Shown: positions 1-12,370, counted from the first letter of the stretch. The stretch is 64,000 nucleotides of DNA from Smallanthus sonchifolius (GCA_023525975.1 CM042044.1:11890501-11954500), one strand, 5' to 3'. Translations and numbers: made by a program. The notes: generated by a model from the letters alone, not told the origin.

Positions 1-1340
1 TGTAAAATAACTGTTTTATATTTAGTGACCGTTTATTATCGTACCAAATAGTTTCAAATGATATAAATTTTTATAAAATAATTTTCATAAAGTACACGGA
101 GTGGTAAAAACGGTTTTTAAAAAGAGATGGGGTCTGCCCGGTGGGATCATCAACTTCTAACCACTGGACCTGGGCTATTTTTTGTCATAGGCTACTTCGG
201 ATTTGTTTTTGACCATTGGAACAAGACCGGGTCCCAGGGTAGCCAAAATAGAATAAAAAAGGAACACATGGTGCGGGGTTGGTTCGAACCCGCGACCTTG
301 TCCGTGAAGGCATTAAAGTTTAACCAAGAGATCTGGGCATGAAGCCGTGTTAGTAGTCGGTTTCGTTTATCATAAAACTTGCAAGAACAGACCCCTCCCC
401 CTTCCCTATCGTCACGATTGTAAAACCCCAACCCTAGTTAGAAACATAACCCGGTTGCACTAAAATCAAATCCCCAAACCATGGGGCTTTTGATCCTTGG
501 ACTAAGGCGAAACTATGATTGCAAATTTTACCTGAGAAGATTAAGGAACGAAGGCGATCAGCAGAAGAGAACCACTCCATGTTCTTGGAGCTTGATACGG
601 TTCTAGAGTCGTAATGCATATAAAAAAATAGTGAGGGAAAGAATTAATGCGATTAATTTTACCTTAAACGCGTGATTTGATTTAGCCTTTACCATTGACA
701 GCTGTTGCCACCGATGTGCGTAAATTCGGTGATTTAGAACTGAATTGAACCAAGAAACAAGGTTGGATACATGCGAGACAGACATACGCGTGATTTACAG
801 GTGTTAATCGTGCTTGATTGCTTGATTGAGGATTGAATTTGACACGGTTTGACCCCGGTAGGTCAAACTGTTTGATTTTCGAATCTGGCCACGAAATTTA
901 TTAAATTTGTACGTTAGTGGGGTTTAGAAACGATCGAGAATTACTTATGCGTACAAGGCAGGTCCGTAACAGTTGGGTTTGATCGAATTGGACATTGATT
1001 TGCAAGGATCTTGAATTTGTTGACTTTTACAGGTCAAACTTGGAGGAAATGGGGTCAAGTTTGAGATAGGGGAGGTTCAATTTACAGATTCTTGTGTTCA
1101 AAGTTTCAAGTTTGAGGTGAGGGTTCATAGATGGGAGTTCAAGGTTTATCCCATGGGTTCAAGATATCTTTTATTTGTTTTAGATTCTTTTTAGTTATTT
1201 AAAAAAATGTTTTTATGAAATTTGTATTTATTAAAACATCAAGTGTTTTAATATAATCTTAATGAAGGAAAAGCTTCCAATTTTATAAAATTACAAAATG
1301 GTTTAATTAATAAAATCTAATGTATTTATGTATATATATA
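1..1340. other. Intergenic repeat DNA, no gene
   Basis: I see no supportable gene here. The stretch 268-345 carries a tRNA-like box B core (GGTTCGAACC at 281-290) followed by degenerate text resembling the tRNA-derived segment also seen near 63.43 kb on the minus strand, so this is probably an old LTR or SINE-derived repeat. The short open frames at 127-785 on both strands overlap each other and have no recognisable domain. Confidence 0.5.
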
Positions 1341-1654
1341 GACTAAATTACAGAAAACAACCTTTAAGTATATACTAAATTACACCCGCAAACCTTTATC
1401 TTCACTAATTACGCTAGACACCCTTTATCTAAATGCTTTGTATCAAATTATAACCTTTAAACTAACAGAGGTTAGATTTTTTAGTTAGTTTTGTTTGTTT
1501 GTTCCTATCTATTTTCGTTTCCAGATCCACACACATTCGATAGAAACTTTGATTAATGTTTTTGCCGATAATTTGACTTAAAAGCAAGAAGATAAGATTG
1601 AAGACAGTAGTATTGATTAACATTATTCATGTTTAAAATTAGTTGCAATCACAC

Positions 1655-1770
1655 AAAACGTGATTACGGTAATTTTTTTTATGAAAAAACGTGATTACGT
1701 AAAAATAATTACGTAAAAACGTGATTACGTAAAAAAAAGTTATGTAAAAACGTGATTACGTAAAAAAAGC
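1655..1770. repeat. Short tandem repeat around ACGTGATTACG
   Basis: The unit ACGTGATTACGTAAAAA recurs about five times with variable A-run length, inside the TIR element. It has no coding potential. Confidence 0.7.
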
Positions 1771-1994
1771 ACGCATGAAGTGTGATTATTTTAAAAAAAT
1801 TGACATTTATGCTCTTTTTATCTGGACGACGCGTTATTTTTTTAAAGTAATTACGTTTATGCCACCGCGTTATCCCCAACCTTAGATCATACTAATCAGA
1901 CGGTTGGAGGCCCTTCGTACGCTTCGTACGATTTAGGCTCTTTGTACGATAACCGTCCCCTATATATGTATATATACATATATTAATTTGTTAA

Positions 1995-2425
1995 TCTATA
2001 CTATATGATAAATAAAGGTTTTGAAGGGACACTTGTCACTCACACATTCATTCTTAACATTTTTTCCCGCTTCTCTTTCCTATTAATTATACAAGTTTTT
2101 TTTAATTTTTTTATAATTTTTGTCTCCCGCATCTCTCTCTTATTAATTATTCAAAATTTTTAAATTTTTTTATAGTTTTTGTTTCCTATTAAATAATAAT
2201 GATTTTTAAAATTACTTTTATAAAACTTTTTTTATTTTAAAAAAATAGGTTTATTCATAAAACATTTTTATAATTTGAACATTTCTTCATTTTTTTCTAT
2301 AAAACATTTAAAAAAAGTAACTATATAACATTTTTAGAATTAACAAATTTACATAGGAACTGATGTTTTATAACAAGTTGTATTTATTCAACCCATGTAA
2401 TACATGAGTTTTAACATAGTATAAG
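1995..2425 (+). mobile_element. Helitron-like non-autonomous element, nested
   Basis: The segment begins TCTATACTATAT after an A, the form of many plant Helitron 5-prime ends. It continues with a text (ATAAATAAAGGTTTTGA, then CCCGC/TCTCTC/TATTAATTAT) that recurs inverted at 56.3-56.7 kb and in part at 60.9-61.0 kb. Near its other end lies a palindromic CCCATGTAATACATGAG motif of the type found in Helitron 3-prime hairpins. The exact 3-prime end is not resolved. Confidence 0.4.
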
Positions 2426-3150
2426 AATGAAGGGTAAATTAGTCATTTACATGCCATTTAACTGAAAAATCTAACGTCGGTTAGTCTAAAGGTTATAACT
2501 TGATACAAATCATATAGATAAAGGGTGTCCAGTGTAATTAATGAAGATTAAGGTCCGCGGGTGTAATTTGATATATACCTAAATGTTGTTTTATGTAATT
2601 TAGTCATATATATATTTGAATGATCATTCATAAATAAATATATACATATATTTACAAAGACGTAACTACATGATCTAGTCTTACACGATTATCTATATAT
2701 GTTTTAATAACGTTGAACCTGTTTACTTGATTTATTTAGTGACACTGAATATTTATAAATATGTGTATGTTTACAAACGATAAAATAAAAGTTGAAATTT
2801 GGACTTTGGAACTTATATTTTTGATTTATCTCTATATATTGTAAGTATATATATAATAGGAGAATAATATTGTAACGTCCAAGGTTGAAAACTTAATTTG
2901 ATACTTGTTAAGATGATTAATATGTGGCATATTGTGTTGAACCGGTACGGAGTTGAAATGGATTTGTGAAATGAACTAAAAATTAAGCAGGAAAAATCAT
3001 GAATGCTACATATTTTGAATTTTGTTTTCTATCCTTGATATACGTAATACATTTTTATACATGTAAAATATATACATAAAAATTAAGAAATTTATGTATT
3101 GATAAGCTAGTAAGCAGTAAAAAAACATATAATAAACCGATATTACTAAA

Positions 3151-3428
3151 GGGGCTTTGTCCTAGCGGTACCTTGAGGACTTTTCATGTTTGAGATTACT
3201 TTTTGAGCTCCTTATTAACTTATTAACTTTTTTAAAAAATTAATAAGTTAAAAATTTGTTTAGGTAAACTAGAATGAGATAGAAAAATAGAAGGAAAAAA
3301 GTAGTTTTCAAGAAGTTCAAAACTATTTATTAATTTTTTACAAAAGTTAATAAAGAGCTTTCAAAATAATCCCAAACATACCCTAAATGAAAGGTTGTCT
3401 GTTCGAATCCGGGCTATAGGAAAAAAAA
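3151..3428 (+). repeat. SINE-like tRNA-derived repeat split by a MITE
   Basis: A box-A-like sequence (GTCCTAGCGGTACC, 3159-3172) and a box-B-like sequence (GTTCGAATCC at 3401-3410), followed by an A-run at 3421-3428, lie about 230 bases apart, far more than in a tRNA-derived promoter. The spacer is a fold-back element at about 3188-3377 whose ends (GTTTGAGATTA and TAATCCCAAAC) are inverted copies. The simplest reading is a SINE interrupted by a MITE. I could not find a convincing target duplication for either. Confidence 0.4.
3188..3377. mobile_element. Fold-back MITE
   Basis: The terminal ~35 bases at each end (GTTTGAGATTACTTTTTGAG versus the complement of CTTTCAAAATAATCCCAAAC) pair with few mismatches. 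The interior is AT-rich with no ORF. The outer boundary is uncertain by a few bases because the right end continues into TACCC, which would match a GGGTATGTTTGG-type terminus. Confidence 0.5.
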
Positions 3429-3550
3429 GGACTATGACCACAACCACTACCTGATTGAGGGTTTTTGATAGGATGAACTATTTTGGATGTTCTCAGTGTT
3501 GACTCAAACAAGAATTAGGGAATTAAACGGTTCTGATACTTTTTAAAAAA

Positions 3551-3560
3551 CTAGGGTTTT
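3551..3560 (-). promoter_or_regulatory. Telo-box in SF3B4 upstream region
   Basis: CTAGGGTTTT (complement AAAACCCTAG) is the telo-box found in promoters of many plant translation and RNA-processing genes. It lies 67-76 bases before the SF3B4 start codon, where a 5-prime UTR or core promoter would be. A regulatory role is inferred from that position. Confidence 0.4.
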
Positions 3561-3626
3561 AAACATACTTGGGGCCATCAGGAGCTTTTGGGTTTTCCAG
3601 CAGCAAATTGAGTCGAGAAGAGGAGG

Positions 3627-6600
3627 ATGACGACCAGAATAGCTCCCGGCGTCGGGGCGAATCTCCTCGGTCAACACTCGGCGGAGAGGAACCAAGACGC
3701 CACCGCGTACGTCGGCAATCTCGACCCTCAGGTACCGTTACGTCTGTTTATCGATCATCTTTACCATCGATTTGAATATTATTGTATCTGTAAAATTGCA
3801 ACTCCACTTTTGGCTTGTTCACCAAGACATTATTCAGTGATATTATTTTAGTCAGGCCTTTAACATTAGTGGACCTGATACTGCTTTGTTTCTTTCTTTG
3901 CAGGCATCTGAAGAGTTATTATGGGAGTTATTTGTTCAAGCTGGTCCAGTTGGTAAGTTCTTAGCTTTCATATTATGAAAACTATTTTTGAGTTTAACAA
4001 AGGAACAGAAATAAGTATTATAGAATTTTAATGCATTAGGTTATGTATTTCTGAATGGTTAATACTTACTTTTGCTATTTCTTATTCAGTTAATGTGTAT
4101 GTTCCTAAAGATAGAGTTACTAATCTCCACCAAGGGTATGGCTTTGTAGAGTTTCGGAGTGAAGAAGATGCAGACTATGTAAGTGTTACTTGTTGCTGTG
4201 ATTCTTTTTTGTCAATTTTTATTATTAATGGGATGCTATAGATTGTGAGTAGTTGAGCCTGGGAGAGTAACACAAGTTATATAGAGTTTTTAATTTTAGA
4301 ACTAACATCTAAAATGTAGAATTTGCTTTGTTTTTTTTTCACATGAAAATGTGCATGTTACGGCTCGATTGAATTTATCTACCACAATACCCAAGGCTCA
4401 ATAATAGATTCTATATATGATTTATGCCAAAGGTTGTAGTTAAATTCACAAGCATTAGTAATCATCCATGTGTGACAGGAAGTTTTTTGACTTCTAACTT
4501 TTTTACCAAGATCCCCAACTCTTTATGTCTTCCTACTAAACTTGTATTGCCTAAGAGTCATTCAGAAAACTAACAAGTTATGGAAGATATGATAGTTGTT
4601 TAGTGTATGTAGGGATGGCAATTTGTGTCGGGTTACGATCACCTGAATTCATGAACACCATAGTTGTCAATAGTGCTGGTAGCGGGCGCTATAGCACCCT
4701 ACCTAGCGAATCGGCAGATAATCGCTATTTCCAGATCGCGACTACATAGCGAGCAAAAAGCGTTTTTTGGTTTTTTTTTGTTTTTTTTAATATAAATTAG
4801 CGCTAGGGTGTTTTTTAATATAGTGATAATGTATTTTAGCTATTTTGGTGGTGTGAATGTTTTTTTGTTGATTATAATTGCACAAATAGTTGACTAATTG
4901 TATTCTAAAATTTTCTACTACTTTACCGCTAAACATGAAATAGCGGGCGCTATTTACTGCTATTCGCTACGTAGCATATAGGTAGCTTGTCGCTATTTAC
5001 CGCTATTCGCTATTGACAACTATGATGAACACGGGAAATAACACCCTAACCCAAACACCATTAATTATTTCTGTCAACATGTTGGATCCAAACATGAACA
5101 TAGTAGAACAGGAACCACACAACCAATTTGATCGAAACAATATTAAAAAAAAAGTTCAATCACTCCAAACCATTTAATAGATCTTATGAATGACAATAAA
5201 GAGACCCACATTCATCGATAAAGTAATAGGAAGTTGCTACTTTCTGTTTTCTAGGTTTCAAATCTTCATATTGTAAGTTGTAAATGGAAAACCTAAAAGA
5301 GAAAGAACTTAGTGATCCTATGCCATATTAACAATACACGTCTAGATTGATACCATAGTTGTCAATAGCGCCCGTAGCGGGCGCTATAGCGCGCTACGTA
5401 GCGTTTCGTTTAGGCTCCGCTATTTCCAGATAGCGACCATATAGCGACCAGATAGCGATTTTTTTTTTTTTTTTTTTTTAAACCAGTTTTTTACTTGATT
5501 AATATAAATAAGGTTGCTAATAACCCTAATATATGAAGATTTAGATGATTATTGATTATAATTGCTACATATCCTACAATAGTTGAATATAAAATATTTC
5601 TAAAAATTTCTAGCAGTGTATCGCTAAACGTGAAATAGCGCCCGCTATTCGCTACGTAGCGTATAGGTGGCTTGTCGCTATTTACCGCTATTCGCTATCG
5701 ACAACTATGATTGATACTTAAATACTTAATATATGCAAATGCACACAAAATATACAAAGGTATATTAAGCAATTGAATTAAGCGTTAAATGGTCGAGAAT
5801 GTCAAGAAACTCACCAAACACCAAAGTAGACCTTATTAGAATTCACATTTCCAACCAAAAGAGATTTTGTTTTGTCTTTATTGATGTTTACAAAATGACA
5901 CACACGAACTTTTGAGTTAATCTATTCCAACTTAACACGTGCCATTACTTTATTAGGATAGAGGAATAACACCACTAAATGTAAAACTTTAGTTATAATT
6001 AAGTATACCTAAAATTGTAGATATGTTACGTTTTGCTCCAAACAACCGATCCTCAGTAAATATCAACTTTTTAACAACAAGAGTCGACATTGAACTCCAT
6101 ATATTACCTTTCGCTCCAAACAACCAATCCAAGTTCTTTTCTCTTTTCGTTTTTAAGGTTCTATTTATTATATGAAGATTTGGAAACCTTCTTATCATCT
6201 CCTCAATTAAGAGAGGTTTTTTGTTATTTATAAGTTCCATTTGAATGTTTTTGGATGTACTAATTTCGGAGAGTGTAAAGATATGTTCAATTTGGTGGGA
6301 TTAAATATGTGTGTTTTTTTTATAAATCATTGAGTAAACTGCATGAGAGGTTTTTTGTTATTTATAAGTTCCATTTGAATGTTTTTGGATGTACTAATTT
6401 CTGAGAGTGTAAAGATATGTTCAATTTGGTGGGTTTAAATAAGTGTGGTTTTTTTATAAATCATTGAGTAAACTGCAGTTTTCGTCCCTGAGGTTTACAC
6501 CAAAAATCACTTTACGTCCCTACTTTCAAAAATCTGCTCTTTGCGTCCTCGTAGTTTTTATTTTCATCACTTTTCGTCCTTGGACCAAACGTCCGTTAGT

Positions 6601-9600
6601 CAATGGTTAGCCTTAAGGGGCAATGGTGTCTTTTCACTTCATATTTTGAGGCTGTTTTGGTCTTTTCCACCCCTGTAACTTTCAACCTCCTCATCACCAC
6701 CACCACTTGTTTATTTAGCGTCACCACCACCGGTTTATTCACCCCCACCGCCACCTTCGCCGCGACCGCCAGTTTACTCACCTCCGCCACCTCCGCCATC
6801 ACCCTCACCACCGTCTCCACCACCACCGTTACCTCCATTTCACAGTTCACAAAATACTCAAAAACCAATATATCTCTCAACTCCTCTATATTCAGAGTCT
6901 GCAACTGAAGAATCGTTGTCCATGCCTCCATGGAAATGAAATCGTTGCCTTTGATCCTTCTCCTCAGCCGAACTTGGCACCTGAAAAAAAATCATCTTTG
7001 ACCACCAAATTCCACCGTGCAGGAGACGACTGAGATGGTGAATACACCTATGCATAATTCTTCTTCCATCCCTTGTTCTTCACATGAGACCTATGCAGTC
7101 GATATCGGCGATATATCGGTTATCGGTCCTATAGCATAATATCGGTCCCGATATTATCGGTGATATTTACCGGGATACCGCCGAGATTTTGATTCCATAA
7201 TATCAGTTATTTCACCGGGTTTCTCGGTTTACTAATTTTGGCCCTTTTTTTAACATTTTTCTACCCCAAAGCCCATTCCCCTTTAAAAATGTTGGCCCAA
7301 TGCCTTTTACCCATAGCCAAAACCATCGAAGTAAATGCCCTAACTCCCTAATACACCCACGTTCGCACTTCGCACACCTGCTAGATCATGTTTCTAATAT
7401 AAAATACTAACACTTTTTAGTTTTGACTGTTAATATTATAAGTTTATGCATGATATAAAAGCTACCGATATCTCACCGATATCCCACCGCGAGAACTGAT
7501 ATCTCAAATATCGGTCCTTGACCGATAACCGATATTTTTCCGCATTAACTGCTTAGCACGAGACAACCAATAATGTTGATCAGGAGAATAAAAGCACCAC
7601 CTTTAATCGACCTAGCAAATCTTGGGAAACAATCCGGTCATCTTCCCCAAATTAACACCACCTCCATCATACAAAGAAAGATTCGACCTCCCTCCGCAAT
7701 CACATTTCCAACATCTTATGGTTTGAAACACCTGAATTTAGCAACGGGTTCTTGTGCATCGAAGGTGAAAAGATTTGATTTTGATGATGGTGGTGGTTTA
7801 ACGTAGTCGGCGATGGTGGGATTTGGGGGTTTGTGGAATTTGATCTTGGTCGGAGTCGTCGTTCTCCTAGTTGTTAATCCCGCCACTTCAAAAATCAAAA
7901 GGGGAGGGGAAGGTTTACAGAGGCGGTGGTGAAATTTGGGGGCTGATGTACTAGTCTAGCTCATAGGATGGGGGTCAAAAGGGCATGAAAAGTGTGGGTA
8001 TGTCTTCCCCAAATTTGGATTTTTTTCTTTTTCTAAATTTAGATTTTTTAAGATGGAGTGAGGATGAAAAATGTTAAGACTTTTTTAACCTCAGGGACGA
8101 AAACCATTAAAGCAAAAGGGGCATTTTTGTCATTTTGCCATATATTTAACAGATCCTTAACGGACGTTTGGTCCAAGGACGAAAAGTGATGAAAATAAAA
8201 ACTACGAGGACGCAAATAGCAGATTTTTGAAAGGAGGGACGTAAAGTGATTTTTGGTGTAAACCTCAGGGACGAAAACTACAGTTTACTCTTAATAATTA
8301 TATGATTGTTTGCTGGAATAGATCATTTGAATATTGTCTGGAATTGTTTATTTTTGTTAGAAAATATCTATCTTTTCTGGGGTTGAGGTTTACCCGCCAA
8401 CTTATTTAGCCCATGTAGATAATTGTGTTGTGGGGGTTACCCATGTCATGTCTAAGTTTGGATCCAATATGTTGACCACGAATAATAAATCATGTGATGT
8501 CGACCTCTACCCACAAGGACACATCGTTCACTTGACTTGAAATGCCACTCACAAATGTGTGCTCAACAAGTGTTATGTTTATATGCAACTTGTGATTCAC
8601 TTCCTATCTTTTTTTATCCAAAGTCAACTGGTCTTTTTTTCAAATTAATAAAATGCATTCTCCATACACACTTCTTATAACTGTAAGTTTGATAACTCTA
8701 ATAGATTTGTGAGCTCTGGTATACCTTTTTGCTTTGAATTTGAAGTGTTTGGCATTTGTGGCATGATGCAGGCAATAAAAGTTCTCAATATGATCAAGCT
8801 ATATGGGAAGCCAATACGAGTGAACAAGGTATTGGCTTTAATATTTCCTAAAAAAACTTTTCTTAATTCCTTATTTTCGTCACAGGCTCTGAAAAATATT
8901 GGAAATGCGTTTTGTTTTATTTTGCATTGCAGGCATCACAAGATAAGAAGAGCTTGGATGTAGGAGCAAACCTTTTTGTTGGAAACCTGGATCCTGTAAG
9001 ATTCCATTTATACACATGAATATCATTCATCCTTTTGACATGAATTTTGCCGATTTGTAATTTGTAAATTTGTATCAATTGTGACTTGCCACAATATTTT
9101 TGCAGGATGTGGATGAGAAATTGCTCTATGATACTTTCAGTGCTTTTGGAGTTATTGTGACAAATCCCAAGGTAACTTATACTAATCTCATTTTTATTTG
9201 CCATGGTTATATACTTATATTGTTTCTGAGTTGGCTAATTGCATAATTTGTCAAATTTCTGTTTTAGGTAACTTAGTATTTCTCATCCATAAAAATGTCT
9301 AATCCTCCAGATTTTTGGTATTTTGGTGACCGGTAACTTAACAAAGACAAGTAGTAAAGTGGATGCTGATGTGGAAAACTGGAAATGACATTTTTTAGCA
9401 ACACCCAAGTACCCAAAATAGGAAAAAAGATTGAAAGTTGGTTAACCCAAAATGAAAAGTTTGAAGTTTTATAGCTTTGTACTTATTTATGAAAGAGAAC
9501 ACTATATTACCAAGATAGAAATTTGAGAAAACTGGTTTCCTTCTTATGCAAATAGCCCTTTCTGAATTAAATTATATGTTAGATAATAACAATCTTGGTC

Positions 9601-11234
9601 ATAGTCGTTACTTGTTGTCCTCCCTGTATCTATGTAACTAATGTTTCCCTTTATAGTTTGCCATGTTATCTTGATTATTTCTACTTGTAAATGCCATAAT
9701 TAAGTCACATTTTAAATTTCAAACAATCAAGGCTGTAGCAGTAATACTAGGAATACTAGTTTACAAGATCACTTGATATTAGCTTGTTTTTGTAGCAATA
9801 CTAGTTTTAAATAAAACTGGTTTACTTTGAAGGAAAAGTGGAAAAGCGACATCAGTTATAGTTTATATCTTGAAAACTCAACAGCCTTTTTTGAGCTGTC
9901 TTTACTTTCTCTTAAGCATATTCTATGGTTATCTACAATTAGGTTATAATAATTTATGCGTTTCAGATTATGAGAGATCCTGAAACGGGCAATTCTCGTG
10001 GATTTGGATTCATCAGCTATGATTCTTTTGAGGCTTCAGATGCAGCTATAGAGGTATGCCTTTTTGCCGTTCCACATTTAGGCACATGACAAATATCAAA
10101 GACAAATTATATTAATATATTAATTTATTTTTCTCTCATTTTGACAAGAAAGAAAGTAAAAAAAAAAATAGAAATTCATGAACAAGTTATAATTTAACAT
10201 TTGATATTTTAGGTTCTACCAAAATTTTGATTTGTAGCTTAACATTTGACCTTTCTACATTTTCCATTATAGAAGGGGTTAAGCGTTTAAATAGCAACCA
10301 TGCTTTCACATTTGTGCCAAAATTTAATGCATTATGTTTTATTAAGAATATAAATCGTTTTGACTTAATGAATCATTAAACTTGATGACGTGGTGTACAC
10401 ATGGCATACAAGTGGACTTAACCCGAATCAAACATAATTGCCGATATTTATAGTTTTTCTAACTATACAATTTTTGGCTTATATATTTGTGCAGTCAATG
10501 AACGGACAATATCTTTGCAATCGCCAGATAACCGTGTCTTATGCTTACAAGAAAGACACAAAGGGAGAGCGTCATGGCACCCCTGCAGGTTAGACTTTTG
10601 GCATTTTTAAGAAATTAAATCACTAAAATGATGATTAATTGTCTGAATTTAAATTTTAAAGGTTCCTTTAAGAATTTACAGAATCATTTCAAGTTTAGTA
10701 GTTGAAACATAAATTTATGCTTCTGCAGAGAGGACCCTTGCAAGCAGTAACCCGAGTACTCAGAAAAGTAGGCCCCACACAATGTTTGCAAGTGGGCCCC
10801 CTACTCTTCCTAACGTCGGTCAACTGAATGTCGCTGCACTTCCTTCACGGCCTTTTGCAAATGGTGCAGTGCCACAAGTTCCAACTCTTCCTGCAATACC
10901 TCCCCCTCCACAACACGCCCAAATATACCAACCCATGCAAATGTCAGTACCACCGCCACAATGGCAGCAGATGGGCCAGCCTCAGGGCATGCCGCCACAA
11001 CACCTCCAGCAGTTCAGGCCGCCTCCACCTAACATTCCACCACCGCCTTCAAACATGCCTCAGATGATGAACAGGCCACCTCCACCGCCAGCAGGAATGT
11101 CTGGTCAGCATGTGTGGAGGGCTCCTCCACCTCCTCAACAGTTTGCTGGCGGTCATGGCCACCCTTCTATTATGCAGATGTCGATGCCGCCACCACCGCC
11201 CAATGCACCACAGCCACCTCCTCCATCAGGTTGA
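3627..11234 (+). CDS. SF3B4: Splicing factor 3B subunit 4 (SF3B4/SAP49)
   Basis: This protein is a subunit of the SF3b part of U2 snRNP; it binds pre-mRNA near the branch point in the nucleus. Nine coding exons, all with GT-AG introns and consistent phase: 3627-3731, 3904-3952, 4090-4178, 8772-8828, 8933-8995, 9106-9171, 9967-10053, 10495-10588, 10729-11234. They join to 371 residues, close to plant orthologues. Two RRM domains are visible: RRM1 about 26-104 (RNP2 AYVGNL 27-32, RNP1 GYGFVEF 67-73) and RRM2 about 114-190 (RNP2 LFVGNL 114-119, RNP1 RGFGFISY 154-161). From about residue 204 the chain is Pro/Met/Gln-rich, as expected for the family. The start follows GAGGAGG and gives the conserved MTTRIAPGVGANLLGQ N terminus. 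Intron 3 (4179-8771, 4.6 kb) holds several transposons. All RNP motifs are intact, so the gene appears functional. Confidence 0.96.
4659..5024. mobile_element. hAT-type MITE, 366 bp, in SF3B4 intron 3
   Basis: Terminal inverted repeats CATAGTTGTCAATAG and CTATTGACAACTATG bound the element. The 8-bp target duplication ATGAACAC is perfect (4651-4658 and 5025-5032), which places it with the hAT superfamily. The interior is built from GC-rich TAGCGGGCGCTA-like words near both ends and an AT-rich middle, and carries no ORF. Confidence 0.88.
5354..5709. mobile_element. Second copy of the same hAT-type MITE, 356 bp
   Basis: Same terminal repeats (CATAGTTGTCAATAGCG and CGCTATCGACAACTATG) and interior as the copy at 4659-5024, but with its own perfect 8-bp target duplication ATTGATAC (5346-5353 and 5710-5717). 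The two copies therefore inserted independently, about 330 bases apart, in the same intron and in the same orientation. Confidence 0.88.
6211..6478. repeat. 134-bp tandem duplication at a transposon edge
   Basis: Positions 6211-6344 and 6345-6478 are near-identical direct copies (period 134, a few substitutions). The unit includes about 120 bases of flank plus the first ~12 bases (GAGTAAACTGCA) of the terminal repeat of the element that starts at 6466, so the duplication arose after that element inserted. Confidence 0.85.
6466..8290. mobile_element. Mutator-like TIR element, 1.8 kb, in SF3B4 intron 3
   Basis: About 135 bases at the left end (6466-6600, GAGTAAACTGCAGTTTTCGT onward) are repeated inverted at the right end (8153-8290) with few mismatches. 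The nine flanking bases (TAAATCATT and TTAATAATT) match at 7 of 9, compatible with an aged Mutator-type duplication. The interior has Pro/Thr/Val-rich low-complexity open frames on both strands (6596-6931) with no transposase motif, and a separate repeat at 7096-7545. I read it as non-autonomous. Confidence 0.72.
7096..7545. repeat. CGATATATCGG-type inverted repeat nested in the 1.8-kb element
   Basis: GATATATCGGTTATCGGTCC near the left and GGTCCTTGACCGATAACCGA near the right are inverted, with further ATATCGG words between. This looks like a MITE nested inside the larger TIR element. No clear target duplication was found. Confidence 0.45.
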
Positions 11235-12059
11235 AGTTTATCCTTGTTACTTGAGGGGACTTGTAGATGGAAAACCAGTATAAGAACAGTGTATCTCAAA
11301 ATTTGCAAGAACATGATTGAGAAATCTGGTTTTTTTTTCTTCTTGTATATCGTTTACTTTAGGAGCGCGTTTAACAATAGTATCGAGTTTGAAACTTTTT
11401 ATTTGAATGATGGTTTTATTAGTCCAAAATCCGGGACTTTGGTTTCTCCGCTATCATTTCTACTATCTTTGGTCGTAAGTAGAGTTGCACAAACTGGATT
11501 TTGGGCCAAACCGATTTTTAAGGAGAAAACTTTGAACCTATATGCAATGGTCTGGATCGGATTGGAATTGGATTAAACTGGATTCAAAGTATTATATTTA
11601 CTAGTTTAGTTGAAGGAGTTTGAGGAATTCATTCTAATTCTGATTTCCTCAATTTTCAACTAAACTTGTTATCCTTTGAATTCACAACGAATTCTGCGAA
11701 TCAAATGGTTTAGAAATAGAATTTAGATTCCAATTCTATTGGATTCCAATGAACCTTCAACGAATTATGCGAATCAAACGGTTTAGAAATAGAATTCATA
11801 TTTCAATTCTATTGGATTCCAATGAACCAAACGCCCTTAGTCTTTTGGTGCGTACATGGTTCATGCTTTTAACCGGCTTACTCATCCGACTGGCCAAGTT
11901 AATGTGAACAATACATTTTGTACATGGTTAGTGCTTTATCTAGTTAATCATCCGCGTTAAGTTAATGTAAGTAGTACATTTATGTGTAGAAATTTATTTG
12001 TGGCTACTTATATGGTACAACATTTGCCTACTTAATAATTGTCATTTAAGTCTTAATAT
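11235..12059. other. SF3B4 3-prime region and repeat
   Basis: The first few hundred bases after the SF3B4 stop are presumably its 3-prime UTR. Positions 11686-11756 and 11758-11826 are direct copies of a ~70-base unit (AACGAATTnTGCGAATCAAA start, GATTCCAATGAACC end). No further gene is seen. Confidence 0.5.
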
Positions 12060-12370
12060 ACCACTCCAAGTTTGGTCCCCCATCTATGGGAGACAAGTTT
12101 TCACACTTTTTCTACCAATTTTCGCATATTTACACAACCCTAAACACCCAACTTCGAGCATTAATATCTCATTCATATTACCTCCGTTTTGGACGCGGTT
12201 TTGTTCGTTGCGAAGCCCTTACAACATAGAACATAAACCCATAAATAAACAGGCAAAAAGACATTGTTTTCATATTTTTACTTCTTTCTAAAGTTAACAA
12301 AAAATCATTTTAGTAATTTAGTGAAAAACATATGTTTCACCTAAAAATTTCCAACAATAAAAACTAGCTA
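12060..12370. repeat. Diverged repeat, paired with 26,740-27,010
   Basis: The order of short blocks (AAACACCCAA, TTCGAG, TTTTGGAC, TTGTTCGTTGCGAA, AAAATCA-TTT, TTCCAACAA) is shared collinearly with 26,740-27,010, including non-coding words. It is an old dispersed repeat of unknown class. The ORF at 11,998-12,291 inside it is not supported as a gene. Confidence 0.5.

Larger units (their letters stand above)
1341..2605. mobile_element. Mutator-like TIR element, non-autonomous
   Basis: The first ~155 bases (GACTAAATTAC onward) and the last ~155 bases (2450-2605) are inverted copies of each other with scattered mismatches. The flanks 1332-1340 and 2606-2614 both read ATATATATA, a 9-bp direct repeat as expected for Mutator-like elements, although low complexity makes this duplication weak evidence. 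No transposase is present. The interior holds a tandem ACGTGATTACG array and a Helitron-like insertion at about 1995-2425. Confidence 0.6.

Noticed and set aside
268..345. tRNA gene suggested by GGTTCGAACC
   Set aside because: No cloverleaf or acceptor stem can be formed around the B-box core.
6596..6931. Open frames of 101 and 111 residues on opposite strands
   Set aside because: Low-complexity Thr/Pro/Val text inside a Mutator-like element in an SF3B4 intron; both strands are open because of a CCACC-type repeat.
10782..11234. Separate Pro-rich 150-residue gene
   Set aside because: It is the last exon of SF3B4, entered in frame from the splice site at 10,729.
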